NCBI RefSeq assembly: GCF_026914185.1
Contig: NC_070558.1
Coordinates: 5,022,001-5,086,000 of the forward strand
Source: Puccinia triticina
Lineage: Eukaryota; Basidiomycota; Pucciniomycetes; Pucciniales; Pucciniaceae
DNA: 64,000 nt
Direction of reading: 5' to 3'
Within the stretch, counting starts at the first letter, position 1; every line of letters starts with the position of its first letter. A model generated the notes under the pieces. It was not told the DNA's origin. It did no database searches and saw only the letters and a list, made by a program, of their open reading frames with translations. Made by a program: the position numbers and the translations under genes. Positions 57,575 to 64,000 of this stretch are shown here, piece after piece.

Positions 57575-57718
57575 TTTCTAAGTCCAAAGTCGTTGTTGAC
57601 CGGGTATCCTTTTACTATCTCTCACCCAACTCTTACAAAGCCCGGCATCAACTGCTGTTCTGATTGCCCGCCGGGCGGCCCGCCGCACGCATGCGATGGG
57701 TGCAACCGCTGGTGCTGA

Positions 57719-58591
57719 TGCTCTTTTATCTTCAGAAATTCGGTGCATTGGTACGTGAAACTTCCCCGATCTTTACCGCTACTGCAGAAGAATTAAGGCC
57801 CTGGACTTCCCCCTGACCCTCAGCAGCTACGATCTCGGCGACTTGCCAGGCATAGCGACCCCCTCGGAGTGCATGAATTTATCTCGATTTCGCCCTCTTC
57901 TTGTTGTGATGTTGATGTTCATATCAGGCGGTCTACCCAATGCACTACAGCTCCTCAAAATCTCGTGCACTTGTTTAAAATGAATCACCTGTGACCAGTG
58001 AATGCAATTTCTTTACTCTATCAATCATCAGAGGACGTGCCCGCGTTCTTGATGCAGTCAAACCTCTCTGACCATATGCATGTATAAGGGCATAACTTCT
58101 CATACCACATACTCATTTGGGTCCGCAAAACAAAATTTTGGCCTGTAGCTAGCCCTTCTAACCACATAACTTGCCAAACCACATAGTAAAATCTGTCCAC
58201 CAAGACTCAAGGGGTGTGAGGTTAGAGAGTGGAGGAATTCCTGTTGAGTCCATGGGAGCCTCCCAGATCTCAATTTACACACCCAAATTCTTCATTTTTG
58301 ACAAAAAAGGAAATGTTTTCCTAATCCTCCAGTCCATTAATTTCATGTGCACTGGTTGAATTTTTGATAGATGTCTTGATTTAGGATTTAGAGGGTCTTC
58401 TAGAGCTCCCTAAATGACAATGGGAAATCATCCAGTGTAATGACTTGAGTACTAAAATAAAAATTGGGACAGGCCACAGATTGAGTATCTTGTGAATGTC
58501 TACAGACTAGGTATACTTCCAAAAGGTTCACCTAAGGATTTTTTATCTAAGATAACAACAGACTAATAGACAAGGCTTTAATTCACACTTC
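57719..58591. other. Non-coding stretch
   Basis: Downstream of the cysteine-rich frame; no supported gene. Short unrelated open frames only. Confidence 0.4.
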
Positions 58592-58732
58592 TGATGATGA
58601 TGATATATTACAGATGATGATGATATATTACAGATGATGATGATATATTACAGATGATGATGATATATTACAGATGATGATGATATATTACAGATGATGA
58701 TGATATATTACAGATGATGATCATATATTACA
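58592..58732. repeat. Tandem repeat, 20-bp unit, about seven copies
   Basis: The unit TGATGATGATATATTACAGA repeats with an exact 20-bp period; only the last copy has a base change (TCATATATTA). This high identity suggests a length-variable locus. Confidence 0.95.
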
Positions 58733-61700
58733 ATGACGAAAGATGTTTACAAATTAGGATTTTATGCCCTTTTATATTTATACAACCAGAGGCCAAGGCT
58801 GCTGCGCCGCTGTACTCACAGGAGGAGTAAAGCACGCCCAGCTCTTGGAATCTGCTATGTGACAATGATAGAACAGAAGTCACTATGAAAGATCTCACTC
58901 TCAAGACAAAATGATTGGGAACAGCCTTTGTCATCAGGTGCCTGGTTCAAAGTGAGAAAATCTGTGACAATTGGATCAGATTTGATCATTTTCAATTGAA
59001 AGGATTAGCCTATAGAATACCTACTCATTATCCTCACAGTACCAAGTGAAGCATGATGAATAACCACCAGCCTGCTTTGAAAAATTCCTGCTGGATGTTT
59101 GCAGAAATTGCCAATACTACCCCAGTCTTGAATATTTTTGTCTCATCACACAATACAGACCAGCTGTTGGCTGGTCAGTTGAAGCAGTTTTGTGATGATG
59201 AAAATGGGCTGTGGTGGACACAGCAGACAGGCTCCTTGGCAAGCCTAGGAGGAAGATGTGGATGATCAACCATGTGAATATTTGTGTCAATGGGATGGAT
59301 CCCTTTTCTGTGAGAGGTCACCCTCTCAGACCTGAACTGCCACCCCTGGAAATTAAAAGATTTAGAGCAACTAAAATGAATTTTTTATTGACAGTTAGAG
59401 CTTTGTATTTACAATCATAATAATGAAGCTTGAAAGTAATCTGAGTGAGAAGATTGGTCCGGGCATGTACCTAAAAGCGGGACAGGAGATGCCCGGGGAC
59501 TGAGTCTGGTTTGATGGGAGTGGAAGGGGTTGGATGCACGCTAGCGCCACCTTTGTGTATTACGGGATGTTCTGTTTAGTCCTGCACTCCGGTCGGCCGT
59601 GCAACCAACATCAGTCTCTTTCTCTGGTAGGTCTGTTTGCTTGGTTTCTTCCCACTTACGGGTGTTAGCCGAGTTACTGGAGTAACTTTGTCTTCTCTTG
59701 TCTGCACGGTTCTATACGCTCTTGTACTGTTTGTTTAAAAACGGTTTTCCAACGTTAGTTCTCTGTGCTTGTGGTATCCAGCCAAAATAAATCTTGAGGA
59801 GGATGGTTGGCAATACATAAAATCTGCGCTAGTTCTGCGCCTGTGCCGCCTGCTTGCCAAGCAAATTGAGTGATGCTGTCACCAAACATCACCAGCTCAT
59901 CCATCAAGAACGGCTTGCACTTTGTTGTAGACATTTCAGATTGTGTGACCTGGCATGAGCGTATTTTGCTGTTAATCAGTTACTTTTGTCGAGAGGGCAC
60001 AAGGATTCGAGATGGGTCATTAGCGAGAAATGAGGCAAGACTCACTGGGACAGTAACCATGATGACTTTGTTTTTGGGAACAGCTCAATGTGCGACTAAA
60101 TGCTTATTCCTATTTGTGTTTATGTATCGGAAGATCAGACAGTTGGAGATGATGAAATTAAGAGGCATCCAAAGACGGCGGTGTAGTCGCAGTATTGATT
60201 GTTGAATCAGGCCTTTTGGAGAGTCGAGTTGGATTTGGAATTGAATGAGATGAATGTGCAAGGTTTGTTTGCCGAGCCACTGCACTGACCTCTTGGAGAC
60301 ATCATGATGATGGGGGCTGGTGATCTGGACGGGGTGCTCGGGAGAATGACAAGGAGCTTGATTGAAGGTGACATGTCCCTCTGGAGGGGTGATGAGGGAA
60401 TTGGTTGGAGTTATTGCTGGGGATGTGGAGGGTGACAAAGGGACTTGCTCAACGTTTGGATGTGCCTCTGAAGAGTGAGGTGAAGGGGTGTTGAGGGTGA
60501 CATGTCCCTCCAACGCACAGACTTTTAGAATATTCTGAAATCTGCGTAGGCCCCCTCTCCTGATGGCCGCTGGTGAGCTCTGGTGGTTGCCGGCTTGCTG
60601 GCCGTCAAAGGTTCTTGACGGCAAATTGCCGCTATGCCCGCCGGTGTTTGATTGGTCAAGGCATGTTTACTGTCAAATTGACCAGGCAAGTTAACGCCTG
60701 AAGTCAAGTCAACTTTGCATGAGCTTGAGTGTTGGCGGGGGCGCGGTCAGATTGGCGGCAATTTGACAGCGCGGGGGTCAATTTGCCGGTGGCTTCCACC
60801 CCGCGTCAATTTGACGTGCAAAACCCAAAATCGTGCAACCGCTGTGTAGGTTTTGGTCTGAACTGCAAGAGGGGTCTAACCTTTTATGGCAGCTGGGCTT
60901 GCGCCTTGGTCTAGCCGCGCGAGCTTCCTTGGAGGTTGCTGCGGGTTTGGGTCTGGTTCTGGTTTCCTACAGAAATTTGTGGCGTACAAACCTTTGGGCC
61001 CATTACGATGTTAACACCACCGGGAAGTGAATCAACATGGTCAGATTGGAGATGGCAACAGCCAAGGATTGGAATCTGTAATCTTCCCTGATGATCTCAG
61101 CATCTAGCTAACAGGATCAACATTGAAAGACGCTTGCGGTGACTGCATTTTGGGGCCAGATTGGCCGGGCGGGAGGGGTTGGATGGAGGTCTGGGCAGGG
61201 GGTAGCAGAAATTGTTGGAAATGTATCTGAGCAAGCTTGCAAGGGTCGTGGTCAATGGACCTGAGTTGACAGTCCAAGGGGCAAGCAGCAGCAGGGAAGC
61301 CGGAGTGGGTGCGGGTCAGCGAGGGCCTTGGTCCACGACAAGCGTCAGCTGGCCATTCTCCTTGTCTCCAGCCAGGTGTTGTTGCCGTTCCTGAGCAAGC
61401 GGCGTTTGCAGACGCGGTAGGAGTTTAAGCCGCCGATGGCGACAAGGAGACAGAGAAATCAGTAGACCAGCATGGTCATTCTTTTCCACCAGAAGGTACC
61501 GCCCGATCTCGAACAGGCATCCAGCCAGTAACTCATTATTACTCACCAGTAGATCAAGGCAAAATAAAATTCCACAGATTCTCCTTTAGCGCTCTCTTGT
61601 GCTGTTGTGAATGGCATTGCACATCCAGGTTGGAGAATTGTTGGTAGTAATTGGGCTGGGCGCGCTTGCTGGTCCAGATTGGCTTCTGGATTGTCTGCTG

Positions 61701-62404
61701 TTGTTGTGGGACAGGATGGGTGGGCTAGGAGCGGTGGCTGTGTTTGGAGAGCAAGTGGCCGGAATATTGGATGCAATTGGTGGGCCATTGCCTGAGCCGA
61801 CAAGACATGACAAGCCGTTCTGTTCCGCACATACTATTGGGGAGGGAAGAATTGGTTTGTAATGTTTGATGACTGAACTGAGCATCAAGGGGCAGAAGAG
61901 GCACATGAACATTTTGAATTCATATACTAATACATAGTGAAGCGGAAATGTGAAAATTAATCCTGACCTATCTTTCAATTTCCTTCTTCTACTTGCTCTC
62001 CAGAATTTTGATGATTTCTTTGCATGTATTGAGAGGTTATTTGGATTTGTCTTGGGGATCTTCAGGGCTGCAAGCACTACTGTCTGGAAATGGCTTGAAA
62101 AAAATTGAGTGGTTTCAGGTGGGAAGAGGAAATCTGATGTAGCTCGGGATACCGGTTGCAAGGGCTGCGGGAGGGGGGGGGGGCTTTGGGTCTGGGCAAC
62201 GCCAAATATGGGAAATAGAGTATACAGGCATCTTGGAATTCCAAATGGCTGGTGCAGTTGCCATGGAATCAATTACAGTTACATTGGCCATGGCGTGGTG
62301 TTTGCATGGGGAGAGCCAGTATTGATTCCAGGGAGAGCTTAAAAGGCGGATAGCTCAAAGATGTAGTTGTTTCCCCAGGTAATTGGAGAAGCTGCACTTC
62401 CAGC
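58733..62404. other. Long non-coding stretch
   Basis: No gene with recognisable domains. Minus frames at 60085-60624 and 61586-62272 are His/Pro/Ser-rich and unsupported. Around 59463-59860 a block with AATAAA-like and CT-rich sequence could be LTR-like, without a partner. GGGTGACATGTCCCTC occurs twice (about 60367 and 60496). 60660-60830 is rich in TCAATTTGAC/GTCAAATTGA words. Confidence 0.35.
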
Positions 62405-62520
62405 TATCCGTTGCCCTCAACCCCTCCGCTGTTGCACGTGTGCAGTCTGAGGGGCAAAGAGTGGGTCCCCCAAGGGTCTGCAGACTTTGCTGCAGTCTGG
62501 GGGCCTTCATGTCCATCACT
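62405..62520 (-). repeat. Dispersed repeat shared with the insertion at 40.2 kb
   Basis: Read on the minus strand, this matches 40213-40317 (CACTCTTTGCCCCTCA; GTGCAACAGCGGAGGGG). With the second match at 63400-63510 it marks another copy of the same family, here with about 800 bp of extra sequence between the two parts. Confidence 0.7.
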
Positions 62521-62599
62521 TTTTTAAGAATATACGCCTAGGGGACCGGCTCCACAATCACCAGATGAGAAGGGAGCCGCGAACCACAACAGCTGCGGA

Positions 62600-63176
62600 G
62601 TTTGGTAAGCAAAGCAAACCCCTCTCCACAGCCCAAGCTGCTAGTGAACTCGGGAAAACTGAGTACATCTTCTTGACGAACACAGGTACCAACGACACAA
62701 ACAGCAAGATCGAAAATCAATTGTTGTTACTGGAAAGGATCTCGATAAACACCTCAGGTGAGTAATCGTGTTCTGGACCGGTCAACAGACAAGGAAGTAG
62801 CTAACTGCTTGTCCCCGCTTAAACAGGTGAATTGCCTAAAAGTCAGATCCAAGCCAAACCAGCCGCATACCAAAAAGGAATTGCAGGAGGTGAGAAGCGG
62901 GATCCCCAAGCCATGACCAAAAGTAAAGAAGGGCTAACTGAGGCAACTGCGTTTCACAGAAGAACCCAGTTGCGCCACCCTACCGGCACGTCGACGGCCA
63001 GGTCAACAGAAGGACTGAGTCCAGACCAAGTAAGCTGGCCTTACCCAACAGGAGAAATGAGACAAGAGAAAGGCGCTGATAAGAGGCTGCAACGTAAACA
63101 GACGCAACAGCCGGAGATTTTTCTTTCCTTTCTCTTAAAACTCCTAGTCAGCGGCCAGAAGCCTGTTTCTAGGTAA
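62600..63176 (+). CDS. Unrecognised two-exon protein, hydrophilic
   Basis: A frame ends at CTCAG|GTGAGT (62758/62759), and continues in phase after AAACAG at 62826 as GELPKSQIQAKPAAYQKG to TAA/TAG before 63177. The product is rich in Lys, Gln, Thr and Ser with one KIENQLLLLERISIN helix. No start codon or domain can be named. It lies within the repeat family copy (62.4-63.5 kb), so it may be an element protein such as a gag. Confidence 0.35.
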
Positions 63177-64000
63177 ATTCACATCTCTCAATCTCACTAA
63201 ATTGTACATATCGAACTTAGCTCTAATGGAATAACAACTTCTAGTTCTTCCAAATTTTTCAACTTTGACCCGTGCGCTTGACACGGGCTTGGTGTTGAGC
63301 CTGTGGGCATGGCTTTGCCGCTATTGGAAGGCTGGGTTGAGAAGTTGCTTGTGTTTTTATTGTGATGAGGAACCCCCCCCCTTTATTTTGAGATTTTGTT
63401 AATGGGGAAACCCATGTTTTTTTTTCTTCATTTTGTGTAATTGTAAGGGGAAACCCTTGATCTTGATTTTTTTTAATTTTGGCAAAACTGTGTCTTCAAT
63501 AAACTTGAAGTCCGTACCAGCTAGCCAAGAAAGGCTGCTTTTGGCAGACGGCAGGGAAGTGTATTGGCTGGCCGGACAACAGAAGGTGTCTTGGCTCGCC
63601 GGGCCCGGGGGAAATATTGCTCCTTGGAAGTCACCTTCTAGTCTCCATGCTTGCCGAGGTTGCTTCCCAGCAACCACCTGCTACATGCTTGCCAAGATCC
63701 CTTCCCACCGGGCAGAATTCTCGATGCTTGTACATGCCTGCAGAGGAAACTGGCCATCAAATGGAGTACATACTCCCTTCTCCACTTCATGACCGCTTAA
63801 ATTGGCGGCCATTGAGAGGGGTTCCTGAAACCCGAAGAGGCATTCTTGTGCCGGGCAAGCAAAATGTGGACTTCAAACACCTTTTGCAAGCTTCTTTGAA
63901 AGAGTAAGGCTGGGTGGGACAATCATTGCAAGATCAGCAATGTGTAGGTTCTCAGGCCATTTTTTAGCAGATAAAGAAGTTTTATTTGGGGGTGCAAAGT
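63177..64000. repeat. Right-end stretch with a Copia-like and repeat-family match
   Basis: 63400-63510 corresponds to 39965-40075 on the other strand: GGGGAAACCC, a T run, then AAACTGTGTCTT and AATAAACTTG, which in the second Copia encodes the start of its RT part. The frame KTVSSINL continues briefly to about 63560. No intact gene follows; the window ends in AT-rich sequence. Confidence 0.5.

Larger units (their letters stand above)
51147..57718 (+). pseudogene. Small secreted cysteine-rich protein gene, split by Gypsy and an inverted duplication
   Basis: The ATG at 51147 starts MRPSIIFIAAIGVFQNA, a convincing signal peptide (charged start, hydrophobic core), preceded by GCATAAATAC near 51034. 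After 16 codons a Gypsy element (51195-57288) interrupts it; the frame resumes at 57293 after the duplicated GAAT (MPTVSVDVRITGG, SFQPFRSL). Near 57371 the normal continuation is disturbed by an inverted copy of the gene's own 5' part (57404-57574). A frame beginning FLSPKSLLTGYPF at 57575 ends with NCCSDCPPGGPPHACDGCNR and a final Trp-Cys, stop at 57716-57718, which may be the original C-terminal exon. Size, signal peptide and Cys richness fit a fungal effector, but that function is an inference. Confidence 0.55.

Noticed and set aside
60085..60624. 179-codon minus frame with internal EGHVT repeats
   Set aside because: The internal repetition reflects a short DNA duplication; no domain, signal peptide or splice structure.
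61586..62272. 228-codon minus frame
   Set aside because: Pro/Ser-rich with no domain, in a repeat-rich region; no support beyond openness.

Overview
The window reads as nuclear DNA of a basidiomycete fungus, most likely a rust (Pucciniales). Host genes have many short GT-AG introns (roughly 65-110 bp, occasionally GC-AG). They are islands in a sea of transposons, and no bacterial operon features are seen. Species assignment is inference; no marker gene allows more.

Host genes. I reconstructed these exon by exon: a C78-family cysteine peptidase of the ZUP1/Mug105 type (7567-8996, +); RVB2/reptin (13296-15446, -) divergent from PEX10 (15666-17447, +) across a 219-bp shared promoter; a mitochondrial phosphate carrier MIR1 (30409-32021, +) facing a disabled second copy (32885-34634, -); an intron-containing tRNA-Met(CAT) between the two (32389-32502, +); and PEX19 (35471-36753, -), whose CaaX ending lies on a small last exon. 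Weaker candidates are a cysteine-rich exon set at 46.4-47.6 kb, a TATA-preceded small ORF at 34960, and unrecognised ORFs near 9.9-10.4 kb and 62.6-63.2 kb.

Mobile DNA. From left to right: a DIRS-like RT/RNase H fragment (0-1.1 kb); a decayed hAT (4.0-7.3 kb) holding a nested 476-bp MITE; a small hAT-type MITE (11.6 kb); a complete hAT with 8-bp target duplication (19097-22893); a complete but dead Copia with 529-bp LTRs (23044-29556) carrying two different MITEs; two neighbouring MITEs at 37.6-37.9 kb; a second dead Copia (38.1-45.8 kb, -) split by a tRNA-like insertion and a ~2.85-kb insertion; inverted repeat arms around 48.0-50.9 kb; and a young Ty3/Gypsy with two LTRs that read as identical (51195-57288).

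Most striking region. The Gypsy element sits inside the signal-peptide codons of a small secreted-protein-like gene (ATG 51147). The same 5' coding segment is repeated in inverted orientation at 57404-57574, bounded by 16-bp direct repeats, and a frame encoding seven cysteines in its last 21 residues follows (57575-57718). This looks like an effector-type gene wrecked by an inverted duplication and a recent retrotransposon.

Other themes. Old elements share a C-to-T / G-to-A decay signature: inferred CGA to TGA stops, and Asp to Asn at catalytic sites. Two different minisatellites share the palindromic core TGACCGGTCA. Several MITEs have readable target-site duplications, so insertion order can be worked out.
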